Assembly (NCBI GenBank): GCA_027587225.1
Contig: JAPDDQ010000015.1
Span: forward strand, 62,001 to 126,000
DNA length: 64,000 bases
DNA from: Solirubrobacter taibaiensis
GTDB taxonomy: Bacteria; Actinomycetota; Thermoleophilia; Solirubrobacterales; Solirubrobacteraceae
Direction: 5' to 3'
Shown one piece after another: positions 26,297 through 35,089 of the stretch. Below the pieces are notes generated by a model that was given only the letters and a program-made list of their open reading frames with translations, made no database searches and was not told the origin of the DNA. Position numbers and translations under genes: made by a program. Position 1 is the stretch's first letter. Each line of letters opens with the position of its first letter.

Positions 26297-26911
26297 GTGT
26301 CCGAGCTCGCATTCGAGGAAGCCGTCGCCACCACGCGGACCGGCGACATCTGGCTGTTCCGGGGACGGTCGCTGGCCGACCGCGCGATCCAGACGCTGAC
26401 GAACTCGCCCGTGAACCACGTCGGGATGGCCGTCGCGCTGGACGACATGCCGCCGTTGCTGTGGCACGCGGAGCTCGGCAAGTCGCTGCCGGACGCGTGG
26501 ACGGGGGAGCGCCAGCGCGGCGTCCAGCTGCACAAGCTCGCGGACGCCGTGCGCACGTGGGACTCCAAGTACAACCAGCGCGCGTGGGTGCGTCACCTCG
26601 AGGGCGGGGACCTCACGCGTGAGCACGAGGACCTGCTGATCCAGGTGATCGACAAGTACGACGGCAAGCCGTTCCCCACCACGCCGGGCCTGATGCGCTC
26701 GTGGGTGACGGGGCGCGTGCGCCGGCGCGAGGTGTCCCGCGAGACGATCTACTGCGCCGAGCTCGTCGCGGTCACGCTGCAGCACATGGGCCTGCTGCCC
26801 GACAAGCGCCCGATGAGCTGGTACGACCCGGGCAAGTTCTGGAGCGGCGACGACATCGTGCTGGAGGCGCCGTTCTCGCTCGGCGAGGAGATCGCGGTCC
26901 GGCCCGGATGA
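26297..26911 (+). CDS. Permuted-papain amidase (YiiX/NlpC-P60-like)
   Basis: 204 residues: TRTGDIWLFRGRSLADRAIQ, SPVNHVGMAV (catalytic His) and ETIYCAELVAVTLQHMGLL (catalytic Cys) in His-before-Cys order, as in circularly permuted NlpC/P60 (YiiX-type) enzymes that cut cell-wall or lipid amide bonds. There is no signal peptide. GTG 26297 is used; ATG 26270 is an alternative that adds nine residues. It overlaps the oxidoreductase gene by ATGA, so they form one unit. Confidence 0.75.
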   Translation: MSELAFEEAVATTRTGDIWLFRGRSLADRAIQTLTNSPVNHVGMAVALDDMPPLLWHAELGKSLPDAWTGERQRGVQLHKLADAVRTWDSKYNQRAWVRHLEGGDLTREHEDLLIQVIDKYDGKPFPTTPGLMRSWVTGRVRRREVSRETIYCAELVAVTLQHMGLLPDKRPMSWYDPGKFWSGDDIVLEAPFSLGEEIAVRPG

Positions 26912-27822
26912 CGCGCGTCGGGGTGGTCGGCGCGGGGCTGATGGGCACCATCCACGCGCGACTGCTCGCGTCGGAGGTCCCGGGGGCGCGGCTCGTGGCC
27001 GTCGCCGACCCGGATCGCGCCGCGGCCGAGCGTCTCGAGGCGCCCGCGACGTACGAGGACGGGTTCGAGCTGATCGCCGCGGACGACGTGGACGCCGTCG
27101 TCGTCGCCTCGCCCGTGTTCACGCACGAGCCGTTCGTGCTCGCGTGCATCGCGGCGGGCAAGCCGGTGCTGTGCGAGAAGCCGCTCACCGCGACCCCGGA
27201 GGCGGCGTGGCGGATCGTCGAGGCCGAGCGCGCCGGCGGGAGCCACCTCGTCAGCGTCGGTTTCATGCGCCGCTTCGACCCGGGCTACGTGGAGCTGAAG
27301 GCCCGGCTCGACGCCGGCGCGATCGGCCGTCCGCTGCTGGTGCACTGCGCCCACCGCAACCCGTTCGTCCACGCGTTCTTCGACAGCGCGATGATCATCA
27401 CCGACAGCGCCGTCCACGAGGCCGACATCCTGCGCTGGCTGCTGGGCGAGGAGATCTCGTCCGTCGACGTGCGGTGCCCGCGCGCGTCCGCTCGCGCGCG
27501 CGAGGGACTGCAGGACCCGCAGCTCATCCTCCTGCAGATGGCGTCCGGTGTCCTGGCGGACGTCGAGGCGTTCGTCAGCGCGGGCTACGGCTACGACATC
27601 CGCTGCGAGATCGTGGGGGAGGACGGGACGCTCGCGCTGCCGGTGGACGTGAGCACCGGGTTCGAGCAACGCTTCGCCGCCGCCTACGGCCATGAGTTGC
27701 GGGCGTGGATCGCCGGTGAGGCCGTGGCCGGTGCCGCCGACGGGTTCGCCGCGGCGGCGGTGTGCGCGGCGGGCGTCGAGTCGCTCCGCAGTGGTGGCGA
27801 GGTGCCCGTGCGCATTGGGTGA
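26908..27822 (+). CDS. Gfo/Idh/MocA-family oxidoreductase
   Basis: 304 residues. An N-terminal Rossmann fold (VGVVGAGLMGTIHARLLASE) is followed by VLCEKPLTATPEAAW, the conserved catalytic Lys motif, and a C-terminal domain with TDSAVHEADILRWLLGEE. This matches the inositol dehydrogenase-like branch, which oxidises sugars or cyclitols with NAD(P). The substrate is not evident. Translationally coupled to the amidase before it. Confidence 0.88.
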   Translation: MTRVGVVGAGLMGTIHARLLASEVPGARLVAVADPDRAAAERLEAPATYEDGFELIAADDVDAVVVASPVFTHEPFVLACIAAGKPVLCEKPLTATPEAAWRIVEAERAGGSHLVSVGFMRRFDPGYVELKARLDAGAIGRPLLVHCAHRNPFVHAFFDSAMIITDSAVHEADILRWLLGEEISSVDVRCPRASARAREGLQDPQLILLQMASGVLADVEAFVSAGYGYDIRCEIVGEDGTLALPVDVSTGFEQRFAAAYGHELRAWIAGEAVAGAADGFAAAAVCAAGVESLRSGGEVPVRIG

Positions 27823-27865
27823 CGACCCCCATGGTCGGTGACCCGGCGCCTGCGACCCTAGGCGG

Positions 27866-28816
27866 GTGACCTTGTTCTGGCGTGTCGCGCTGATCAACGC
27901 CGCGGTGCTGGCCGTGGCGGTCGTCGCGCTCGTGTTCTCGCCCGCCACGGTGAGCGCGCACGTCCGGGTGACGGAGTTCGCGGTTCTGGTGGCGGGTGCG
28001 CTCGCGCTGCTGGCGGTGAACGTGCTGCTGCTGCGGCGGGTGTTCGCTCCCCTGCGCGAGCTGACGTCGTTGATGCGGCGCGTCGACCCGCTCAACCCGG
28101 GGCGCCGGATCGCCGTGCAGCGGTCGGTGGCCGAGGTGACCGCGCTGCAGGACGCCTTCAACGAGATGCTGGACCGCGTCGAGCAGGAGCGCCGCACGAG
28201 CGGGCGCCGCGCGCTGGACGCACAGGAGCGAGAGCGGCGCCGCCTCGCGCGCGAGCTGCACGACGAGCTCGGTCAGACGCTGACGGGGATCGTGCTGCTG
28301 CTGGATGGGCTCGTGCGCGAGGCACCGTCGCCGATGCAGGCGTCGGCGGAGCAGGTCCAGGACGCCGCGCGCGGCGCGGTGGAGAAGACGCGCGACCTCG
28401 CGCGCGGGCTGCGGCCGGTGGCGCTGGACGAGTTCGGGCTGCGGAGCGCGTTGACGACGCTGGCCGCGGGCGTGGCCGAGCGGACCGGGCTGCGCGTGCG
28501 CAACGAGCTGGCCGACGACCTGCCGGTGCTCGCGCCCGAGTCCGACCTCGCGATCTACCGGACGGCGCAGGAGTCGCTGACGAACGTGGTGCGCCACGCG
28601 GAGGCGACGGCCGTCGCGCTCTCGCTCGCCGCCGTGAACGGCAGCGTCGTGCTGTCGGTGGCCGACGACGGGCGCGGCGTCGCCGAGGGCGCGCTGCACG
28701 ACTTCGGCGGTGTGGGCGGGATGCGCGAACGCGCGATGTTGATCGGCGGGCGCCTGGAGATCACGCGCGGCCCGCTGGGTGGAACCGAAGTGCGCCTGGA
28801 GGTGCCGGCGACATGA
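27866..28816 (+). CDS. Sensor histidine kinase (NarL/DesK-type)
   Basis: 316 residues with two hydrophobic helices (VALINAAVLAVAVVALVF; FAVLVAGALALLAVNVLLL) and almost no extracytoplasmic loop, a HAMP-like linker, HisKA_3 dimerisation helix RRRLARELHDELGQTLTGIV with the phospho-His at about residue 132, and a HATPase domain (ESLTNVVRHAEA, VADDGRGV). The tiny outer loop suggests it senses the membrane. Its stop overlaps the response regulator start, so they are partners. Confidence 0.9.
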   Translation: MTLFWRVALINAAVLAVAVVALVFSPATVSAHVRVTEFAVLVAGALALLAVNVLLLRRVFAPLRELTSLMRRVDPLNPGRRIAVQRSVAEVTALQDAFNEMLDRVEQERRTSGRRALDAQERERRRLARELHDELGQTLTGIVLLLDGLVREAPSPMQASAEQVQDAARGAVEKTRDLARGLRPVALDEFGLRSALTTLAAGVAERTGLRVRNELADDLPVLAPESDLAIYRTAQESLTNVVRHAEATAVALSLAAVNGSVVLSVADDGRGVAEGALHDFGGVGGMRERAMLIGGRLEITRGPLGGTEVRLEVPAT

Positions 28817-29463
28817 GCACGCCACTGACGACCCGGGTGATCATCGCCGATGACCACCCGCTGATCCGGACCGGGATCCGCAAGGTGCTGGACGCCGCGC
28901 CGGACCTGAAGGTCGTGGGGGAGGCCTCCGACGGGATCGAGGCGACGGACCTCGCGCTGCGCGAGGACGTGGACCTGGCGATCCTCGACGTCGCGATGCC
29001 GCTGCGCACCGGGCTGCAGGCCGCGCGGGAGCTGGCCAAGCGCCGTCCCGAGCTGCGAATCCTGATGCTCTCGATGCACGACACCGAGGACTACTGCTTT
29101 CAGGCGCTGAAGGCGGGCGCCTCGGGCTATGTCTTGAAGACGGTGGCCGACCGCGAGCTCGTCGACGCGTGCCGGGCCGCGATGCGTGGCGAACCGTTCC
29201 TCTCGCCGCCGGCCGTCCGCGCGGTCATGCGCGCGTACCTGGACGACCCGGACGAGGCGAGCACGCACCCGCTGACCGACCGCGAGCTGCAGGTCGTCAA
29301 GCTCGTCGCCGAGGCGCACACGAACGAGCAGATCGCGCGGCTGCTGGTGATCAGCCCGCGCACCGTGGAGCGCCACCGGGAGAACATCCTGGCCAAATTG
29401 GGCATGCGCGACCGCGTGGAACTGACCCGCTGGGCCATCCGCCACGGCCTCGTCGAGCCCTAG
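28813..29463 (+). CDS. LuxR/NarL-type response regulator
   Basis: 216 residues: receiver domain with acidic pair IIADDHPLIR, phospho-acceptor Asp59 in LAILDVAMP, and a conserved Lys in GYVLKTV. A C-terminal LuxR helix-turn-helix follows (LTDRELQVVKLVAEAHTNEQ, LLVISPRTVERHRENILAKL). It is coupled to the kinase by ATGA overlap. Its targets are not shown; the riboswitch-CAP gene and the REC-PAS kinase lie just downstream. Confidence 0.93.
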   Translation: MSTPLTTRVIIADDHPLIRTGIRKVLDAAPDLKVVGEASDGIEATDLALREDVDLAILDVAMPLRTGLQAARELAKRRPELRILMLSMHDTEDYCFQALKAGASGYVLKTVADRELVDACRAAMRGEPFLSPPAVRAVMRAYLDDPDEASTHPLTDRELQVVKLVAEAHTNEQIARLLVISPRTVERHRENILAKLGMRDRVELTRWAIRHGLVEP

Positions 29464-29568
29464 ATCAAAACTCCTTTCCGGTCTGTAAGTTCACAGACCT
29501 AAAGCGATCCAGCGACCTGCCGACACATAACTCAGGTCGCAGCAAGCAGTTCGCTTCACAGCACTTCC

Positions 29569-29650
29569 CACGACAAAGGCACACCCGCCGTGAGGCGGGG
29601 TCGCAAAGCCACGGGTCTCCTGCCTCCACAGGAGCCGGCCGGGCTGCCGA
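29569..29650 (+). ncRNA. c-di-GMP-I (GEMM-I) riboswitch
   Basis: The segment has the class hallmarks: AAAGGCACACC, a CCGCC-GTGA-GGCGG hairpin with a GNRA tetraloop, the near-invariant GGGGTCGCAAAGCCACGGGT, a second variable stem (CTCCTG...CAGGAG), and GCCGGGCTGCCGA at the 3' side. The GNRA loop and its receptor, plus the GCAAAGCC and CCGGG...CCG strands, are the c-di-GMP (or, in a minority, cGAMP) binding core. It lies 54 bases upstream of a CAP-domain secreted protein gene. Confidence 0.88.
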
Positions 29651-29686
29651 ACGGGTCGACGGGAGTGCCTGTCCCGTCGTGCCCGT
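29651..29686 (+). promoter_or_regulatory. Hairpin in the riboswitch expression platform
   Basis: ACGGG pairs with CCCGT (29651-29655 and 29682-29686) and encloses GACGGGA-GTGCCTG-TCCCGTC, a perfect 7-bp stem. It follows the aptamer directly and ends four bases before the GGGAGG ribosome site of the CAP gene. It lacks a T tract, so control of translation is more likely than termination. Confidence 0.5.
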
Positions 29687-29704
29687 CTCAGGGAGGTCCC
29701 TCGC

Positions 29705-30232
29705 ATGCGTCGTATCCGTCAGCTCGTCGCCACGTCCGTCGTCGCCATTTCCGCCTTTGCCGCCGTCCCGGCCGTGTCCGAAGCCGCCACCTGCAAGGGC
29801 GCCGACACCGCCGGCGGCTCCAAGCACGGCGTCCGCGCCACGCTCTGCCTGCTCAACGCCGAGCGCCGCGCCGCCGGCCTCCGCCCGCTGCGCCTGGACC
29901 GCAAGCTCAACCGCGCCGCGAGCGGCCACGCCCGCGACATGGTCGCCAAGCAGTACTTCGATCACGACTCCAAGAGCGGCGCCGGCTTCGACGACCGCAT
30001 CAAGCGCACCGGCTGGACCAAGTCGCGCCGCTCCTACACCATGGGCGAGAACATCGGCTGGGGCGGCGGCGAGCTGTCGACCCCGCGCGCCATGGTCCGC
30101 GGCTGGATGAACTCCTCCGGCCACAAGGCCAACATCCTCTCCCGCCAGTTCCGCTACATCGGCATCGGCATCGCCAACGGCGCCCCCACCGGCGGCTCCG
30201 GCGCGACCTACGCCACCGACTTCGGCGGCTGA
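29705..30232 (+). CDS. Secreted CAP/SCP-domain protein
   Basis: 175 residues with a signal peptide (VATSVVAISAFAAVPAVSEA, cleaved before ATCKG). The CAP domain is complete: LLNAERRAAGLRPLRLDRKL, GHARDMVAKQYFDH, GENIGWGGG and WMNSSGHKANILS. CAP proteins are secreted and often act on lipids, matrix or partner proteins; no bacterial enzyme activity is certain. GGGAGG precedes the ATG. The c-di-GMP riboswitch in its leader suggests it is a matrix, adhesion or dispersal factor switched with lifestyle. Confidence 0.9.
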   Translation: MRRIRQLVATSVVAISAFAAVPAVSEAATCKGADTAGGSKHGVRATLCLLNAERRAAGLRPLRLDRKLNRAASGHARDMVAKQYFDHDSKSGAGFDDRIKRTGWTKSRRSYTMGENIGWGGGELSTPRAMVRGWMNSSGHKANILSRQFRYIGIGIANGAPTGGSGATYATDFGG

Positions 30233-30237
30233 GTTTT

Positions 30238-30262
30238 CTAAAGCGGGACTGTCCCCCTTTAG
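30238..30262. terminator. Palindrome related to the GGGGCC element
   Basis: CTAAAG-C-GGGAC-T-GTCCC-C-CTTTAG, symmetrical apart from one C-C mismatch on each side of the inner stem. It lies 5 bases after the CAP gene stop and 10 bases before the next start. It is a variant of the palindromes at 22426 and 50354 (shared TAAAG...CTTTA arms). Confidence 0.55.
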
Positions 30263-30272
30263 GATTGGGGGC

Positions 30273-31718
30273 GTGGCGCGTGGTGAAGCTATTCGTCGGC
30301 GCCAGGCCGGGGTCCTCGTCGTAGGTGCGGCGGAGCCTGAGATCCAGTCCTGGCTGAGGGCCGCGGGGCATCTGCCGCGGGCGGTTCGGCGCGTCTCGAA
30401 GGCGGGGGCGGCGCTGGAGGAGGAACCGGTCGACCTGGTGATCGTCGATCGCGACTCGTCCGGGCTGGACGCGCCCGAGGTATGCCACGTGCTGCGTGAG
30501 GACGAGCGGCTCGGGGACGCGTGGATCCTGGCCATCACCGTCGCCGCGAAGGGGCGGATGGCCGACTCGGTGCTCAACGCGGGCGCCGACGACTACCTGC
30601 ACCGGCCGTTCACCCGCGCGGAGCTGATCGCGCGCACACGGGCCGGGCTGCGTGCCGCCCAGGAGCGCGCGAACGACCGCCTGCTGCGCACGCTGATGGA
30701 GAACGTGCCCGGCGCGATCTATCGCAGCGCCTGGCACGCGGAGAACCAGCTCGAGATGATCACCGACGAGATCGAGCGGATCTCCGGCTACCCGCCGAAC
30801 AACTTCCTGTCCTCGAACAAGCGCACGATCCTCACGCTCGTGCACCCCGAGGACCTCGAGATGGTGGTGAACGCGATCGGGGGCTCCACGCCCGAGGAGC
30901 CGTTCGAGCTCGAGTACCGGATCGTGCGCGCCGACGGCGAGGTCCGCTGGGTGCTCGACCGCGGCCAGCTCGTCTCCGGCCCCGGCAACCGGTTGTGGCT
31001 CGACGGCGCGATGTTCGACATCACGGAGCGCAAGAGCGCCGAGGAGGCCTCGCTGCGCCACGAGGTGGAGGCAGCCCGCACGGCTGAGCTGCGCGCCTCG
31101 CGCTCCCGCATCATCGAGGCCGCCGACAAGGCCCGCCGCAAGATCGAACGCGACCTCCACGACGGCGCCCAGCAGCGCATGGTGGCCATGGTGCTCGACG
31201 TCCAGGTGGCCAAGCGGCGGTTCGCCAAGGACCCGACGGACATCGTCCCGTTCTTCGAGAAGCTCGGCAAGGACCTCCAGGAAGCGTCCGCCGAGCTGCG
31301 TGAGCTCGCCCGCGGCATCCATCCCGCGGTGCTCACCGAACGGGGACTGACCGCCGCCGTGGGCGCCGTCGCGACCCGCTGCGTCGTGCCCGTGGAGGTC
31401 GTCAACAGCGTCGAGGACCGGCTCCCGCCCGCCGTCGAGGCCACGGCCTACTTCACGGTCGCCGAGGCGCTGACCAACGTCGCCAAGTACGCGGAGGCCA
31501 CGCACGCCGTGGTCACGCTGGACCGCTCGGCCGAAGGCCTGGTGGTCCAGGTCCGCGACGACGGGATCGGCGGCGCGTCGACCGACGGCGGCTCCGGCCT
31601 CTCGGGCCTGGCCGATCGCGTCGGTGCGCTGGATGGGACTTTGAGTGTGGATTCACCCGCGGGTCAGGGCACCCTGGTGCGTGCGGTGTTGCCGTTGAAT
31701 GGAGTGAGTGGTGGCTGA
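30273..31718 (+). CDS. REC-PAS-histidine kinase hybrid with degenerate receiver
   Basis: 481 residues. A receiver-like domain (residues ~12-125), a PAS/PAC domain (YRSAWHAENQLEMITDEIER ... EYRIVRADGEVRWVLDRG ... DGAMFDITERK) and a HisKA_3/HATPase core (KIERDLHDGAQQRMVAMVLD; AEALTNVAKYAEA; GSGLSGLADRVGALDGTL). The receiver keeps Asp59 (LVIVDRD), but the acidic pair is gone (LVVGAAEPE) and the switch Lys is Arg (LHRPF), so it may not be phosphorylated normally. No membrane helices: a cytosolic kinase. Its stop overlaps the SUI1-like gene. Confidence 0.88.
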   Translation: MARGEAIRRRQAGVLVVGAAEPEIQSWLRAAGHLPRAVRRVSKAGAALEEEPVDLVIVDRDSSGLDAPEVCHVLREDERLGDAWILAITVAAKGRMADSVLNAGADDYLHRPFTRAELIARTRAGLRAAQERANDRLLRTLMENVPGAIYRSAWHAENQLEMITDEIERISGYPPNNFLSSNKRTILTLVHPEDLEMVVNAIGGSTPEEPFELEYRIVRADGEVRWVLDRGQLVSGPGNRLWLDGAMFDITERKSAEEASLRHEVEAARTAELRASRSRIIEAADKARRKIERDLHDGAQQRMVAMVLDVQVAKRRFAKDPTDIVPFFEKLGKDLQEASAELRELARGIHPAVLTERGLTAAVGAVATRCVVPVEVVNSVEDRLPPAVEATAYFTVAEALTNVAKYAEATHAVVTLDRSAEGLVVQVRDDGIGGASTDGGSGLSGLADRVGALDGTLSVDSPAGQGTLVRAVLPLNGVSGG

Positions 31719-32040
31719 TCGGCGCGTGGTCTATTCGAGCTCGGGCGGGGACCAGCGCAAGGCGCCGCCGGCCGACGCGGTCCGCGCCCGGGCGGCGCAG
31801 GGCGGACGGGTGAAGGTGAAGCGTGAAGTCGCCGGCCGCCGCGGCAAAGGGGTGACGACGGTGTACGACCTCCCGCTGCGCGACCCAGAGCTCAAGGCGC
31901 TCGCGGGCAAGCTCAAGAAGCGCTGCGGCGTGGGCGGCTCCGTCAAGGACGGAGTGATCGAATTGCAGGGAGATCACCGCGACGTGGTGATCGAGGTCCT
32001 GCGCGCCGAGGGCTACGACGTGGTCGCCGCCGGCGGCTGA
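31711..32040 (+). CDS. SUI1/YciH-family translation factor
   Basis: About 109 residues. After a basic tail, the SUI1 core is clear: VKVKREVAGRRGKGVTTVYD, LKALAGKLKKRCGVGGSVKD, GVIELQGDHRDVVIEVLRAE. Bacterial YciH binds the 30S subunit and affects initiation fidelity. GTG at 31711 (or 31708) is the only plausible start and overlaps the kinase stop, so translation is coupled. The 3' end overlaps the convergent EEP-family gene by 28 bases. Confidence 0.88.
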   Translation: MADRRVVYSSSGGDQRKAPPADAVRARAAQGGRVKVKREVAGRRGKGVTTVYDLPLRDPELKALAGKLKKRCGVGGSVKDGVIELQGDHRDVVIEVLRAEGYDVVAAGG

Positions 32041-32810
32041 TCGAAGTCCACGAGCAGCGCGGAATGGTCACTGAGCCCGTCGCGCCGCCAGGTGTGACAG
32101 TAAGTGGAGGCGACGGGTGTCAACCCGTCCACCAGCACATGGTCGAGGCGCCAACCACCACGGTCGCCGGAGAACGTCCAGCTCGCGTCGCGCGTGCCGT
32201 AGCCGTGTAACTCGCGCCACGCGTCCACCCAGCCGAGGTCACGGACCAGCGCGCGCTCGGCCAGGTCCCACCGCTCGCCGCGCTCGGGCCGCAACCGCCC
32301 GTTGGTGTCGTGCGCGAAGGTCAGCAGCGTGCCGTCCTCGAGTTCCCGCCGTGGGGTGTTCAGATCGCCACACAGCACGCGCGGCCGCTCCGAGGGTTCG
32401 CGCAGGTAGGCGGCGACCGCCTCGTGCGTCCGGATCTTGGCCAGCTCGGGCGACGGGGCGATGGGGGAGTGGACGTTGACGATCTCCACGCCGTCGACGA
32501 CGCAGCACAGCACGCGCTCCGGCCACGGGACGTCGGGGGCGGCGAGCCGCTGAACCGGCGAGCGCGCGGCCGTCAATACGGCGAGACGGCGCTTGGTCGG
32601 CTTGGACGGGAGCCCGTCGAGTGCGGTCTCGAGCCCCGTGAAACCCGCGTCGGCGAGGGCCTGCGCCCACATCGGTCCGGTGCGGGCCGTAACTTCCTGC
32701 AGGCACACGACGTCGGCTTCAGCGCCCACGATCGCTGCCAGTTGCTCCGGCTGAGCGGTGACGCGACCCGCGACGTTCCACGTGATCAAACGCAATCGCG
32801 CCATTTTCAC
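32013..32810 (-). CDS. Endonuclease/exonuclease/phosphatase-family protein
   Basis: 265 residues with the EEP signatures: RLITWNVAG (Asn), VVCLQEVTA (Glu), VNVHSPIAPS, VLCGDLNTPRRE (Asp, Asn), WRLDHVLVDG and the C-terminal GLSDHSALLVD (Asp, His). The family includes AP endonucleases, DNase I and phosphoesterases; this one could act on DNA or on a phosphate ester. There is no signal peptide. ATG 32810 or the ATG two codons later would serve. Confidence 0.88.
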   Translation of the reverse strand: MKMARLRLITWNVAGRVTAQPEQLAAIVGAEADVVCLQEVTARTGPMWAQALADAGFTGLETALDGLPSKPTKRRLAVLTAARSPVQRLAAPDVPWPERVLCCVVDGVEIVNVHSPIAPSPELAKIRTHEAVAAYLREPSERPRVLCGDLNTPRRELEDGTLLTFAHDTNGRLRPERGERWDLAERALVRDLGWVDAWRELHGYGTRDASWTFSGDRGGWRLDHVLVDGLTPVASTYCHTWRRDGLSDHSALLVDFDQPPAATTS

Positions 32811-32926
32811 TTGCTAGTGGTGTCCGAGTGTTGACATGATGAACACGGCGCGCGCTGACCACGTGCGCTTATTCCGTCGGCCCGGCGGCGCGAGCAATCT
32901 GGGATAGATCGCGCCGCCGGCCGCGC

Positions 32927-33892
32927 TCACCGCGTGAGCACGAGCTTGCCGAACACGTCGCCGCCGGCCAGGGCGGCGAACGCGTCACGCGCGGAGTCCA
33001 AGGGGATCTCCGACTCGATCACCGGTCGCACGTCGCGCTCCACGCACAGGCGCACGAGCCGGTCGAGCTCGTCGCGCGTCCCCATGGTGGAGCCGACGAC
33101 CGACAGCTGCAGGAAGAAGATCCGCGTCAGGCCCGCGGGCGGGGCGTCCCCGCTCGTCGCGCCGGAGATCACCAGCGTGCCGCCGGGCTTCAAGGACTTC
33201 AGAGAGTGATCCCAGGTCGCGGCACCGACCGTCTCGGCGACGACGTCGACGCGTTCGGGGAGCCGTGCGCCGGGCTCGAACGCCGCGTCCGCGCCGAGCT
33301 CCAGCGCGCGCGAGCGCTTCTCCTCCGAGCGGGAGGTCGCCCACACGCGCGCGCCCGCCGCGCGGGCGAGCGTGATCAGCGCGGTGGCCACGCCGCCGCC
33401 CGCGCCCTGCACGAGCACGGTCGCGCCGGGCTGCAGCCGCGCGCGCGTGAACAGCATTCGATAGGCGGTCAGCCACGCCGTCGGCAGGCAAGCGGCCTCC
33501 GCGAACGACAGCTCGGGCGGTTTCGGGACGAGGTTGCGCCGGGGCACGACCACCCGCTCGGCGAACGTGCCCATGTGGCGCTCGGACAGGATCGAGCGCT
33601 TCGGGTCCAGCGTCTCGTCACCGCGCCAGCCGTCACTCGTGACCACGGAGTGCACGACGACCTCGTTGCCATCTTCGTCCACGCCGGCCGCGTCGCAGCC
33701 CAGGATCATCGGCAGCGCGTCCTCGCGCAGCCCGACGCCTTTGAGCGACCACAGGTCGTGGTGGTTCAGCGACGCAGCACGCACCTCGACGGTCGCCCAG
33801 CCCGCGGGCGCCTCGGGTTCCGGTCGCTCGCCGACCTCGAGGCCGGAGAGCGGATCGTCGGCGGATAAAGACTTCGCGAAGACGGCCAGCAC
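32927..33892 (-). CDS. Medium-chain dehydrogenase/reductase (zinc-free)
   Basis: 321 residues: GroES-like half with VRAASLNHHDLWSLKGVG and ILGCDAAGV, then Rossmann domain VLVQGAGGGVATALITLARAAG. The catalytic zinc cysteine pattern is absent. It resembles quinone or crotonyl-CoA-type NADPH reductases. It is divergent from the glycoside hydrolase gene with 41 bases between starts. Confidence 0.85.
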   Translation of the reverse strand: MLAVFAKSLSADDPLSGLEVGERPEPEAPAGWATVEVRAASLNHHDLWSLKGVGLREDALPMILGCDAAGVDEDGNEVVVHSVVTSDGWRGDETLDPKRSILSERHMGTFAERVVVPRRNLVPKPPELSFAEAACLPTAWLTAYRMLFTRARLQPGATVLVQGAGGGVATALITLARAAGARVWATSRSEEKRSRALELGADAAFEPGARLPERVDVVAETVGAATWDHSLKSLKPGGTLVISGATSGDAPPAGLTRIFFLQLSVVGSTMGTRDELDRLVRLCVERDVRPVIESEIPLDSARDAFAALAGGDVFGKLVLTR

Positions 33893-33933
33893 CCTCTTGA
33901 GCCTACGCGCCGGATTGCCGACATACGTCCGAG

Positions 33934-35019
33934 ATGATCCGGAAGTTCGCCCTCCCCACTGTCCTGCTCGCGGCCGCCCTCTTCCCGGCCGCCGCCAGCG
34001 CCGCGCCCCGTATGGAGTTCGCCCTCCAGGACGATGCGGTCTTCGTCGACCAGCGCTGGATGGCGCGTGAGCAGGCGCTCGAGCACGCTCGCGACCTGGG
34101 TACGAAGCGCATCCGCGTGAACATCCTCTGGGCCCGCTCGCTCGTCAGCGGCGCCGATCACCGCACGCCGCCGGCCGCCGGCGCGCAGTACGACTTCTCC
34201 AAGGTCGATGCGCTGCAGGCCGCCGCCGCGGCGCATGGCATCAAGCTCCAGTTGACCCTTACGGGCCCTGCGCCCGCCTGGGCGACCAAGGACGGCAAGG
34301 TCGGCGGCAACCAGCCGGACCCCGTCAAGTTCGGCGCCTTCGTGCGGACCGTCGCCGCCCACTTCAAGGGCCGCGTGGACCGCTACTCGGTTTGGAACGA
34401 GCCGAACCTCAGCGCCTGGCTCGCACCGAGCAAGACCGCGCCGACGCAGTACCGCACGCTCTACAAGACCGCCTACACGGCGATCAAGACCGTCGACCCC
34501 AACTCGAAGGTGCTGTTCGGCGAGCTGGCCCCGAACCGTGACGGCCGCACGATCGCCCCGCTGAAGTTCCTGCGCGAAGCCGCTCCCAAGAACGCCAAGC
34601 TCAAGGCCGACGGCCTGGCCCAGCACGCCTACCAGTTCACCGTCGCGCCCACCAAGCCGAGCGGTGGCCCCGAGGACACGCCGATCAGCCAGATGCCGCG
34701 GCTGACGAAGGCGCTCGACCAGCTCGCCAAGACCAAGAGCCTGAGCACGCCCAAGGGCAAGGGCCTCGACGTCTACGTCACGGAGTTCGGCTACCTCACC
34801 GCCGGCAACCGCGCCGTCTCCCAGAGCGTCCGCGCCGCCTGGCTGCGCTCGGCCTACGACCTGGTCCGCAAGAACAAGCGCGTCAAGCAGATGCTCCAGT
34901 TCCAGCTCGTCGACGGCACGCCCGACCAGCTCTGGCACACGGCGATCATCGACAACCACGGCCGCCCGATGGGCGCCTACGGCGGCCTCGCGAAGGCCGC
35001 CGCCTCGATCGCGCGCTAG
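33934..35019 (+). CDS. Secreted glycoside hydrolase (GH-A clan, GH5/39-like)
   Basis: 361 residues with a signal peptide (FALPTVLLAAALFPAAASA). The TIM-barrel retains both catalytic glutamates: acid/base in YSVWNEPNLSAW (strand 4) and nucleophile in VYVTEFGYLT (strand 7). KRIRVNILWARSL and DGLAQHAYQF also fit. The substrate polysaccharide is not evident. ATG 33934 lacks a good ribosome site, so the message may be nearly leaderless. Confidence 0.85.
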   Translation: MIRKFALPTVLLAAALFPAAASAAPRMEFALQDDAVFVDQRWMAREQALEHARDLGTKRIRVNILWARSLVSGADHRTPPAAGAQYDFSKVDALQAAAAAHGIKLQLTLTGPAPAWATKDGKVGGNQPDPVKFGAFVRTVAAHFKGRVDRYSVWNEPNLSAWLAPSKTAPTQYRTLYKTAYTAIKTVDPNSKVLFGELAPNRDGRTIAPLKFLREAAPKNAKLKADGLAQHAYQFTVAPTKPSGGPEDTPISQMPRLTKALDQLAKTKSLSTPKGKGLDVYVTEFGYLTAGNRAVSQSVRAAWLRSAYDLVRKNKRVKQMLQFQLVDGTPDQLWHTAIIDNHGRPMGAYGGLAKAAASIAR

Positions 35020-35089
35020 CCCTGCAGCGCCGCGGTAAGCGTGGCGCTATAGCATCGCGGCTTCTGCGTCGACGGGGGAGGAGAGCCTC

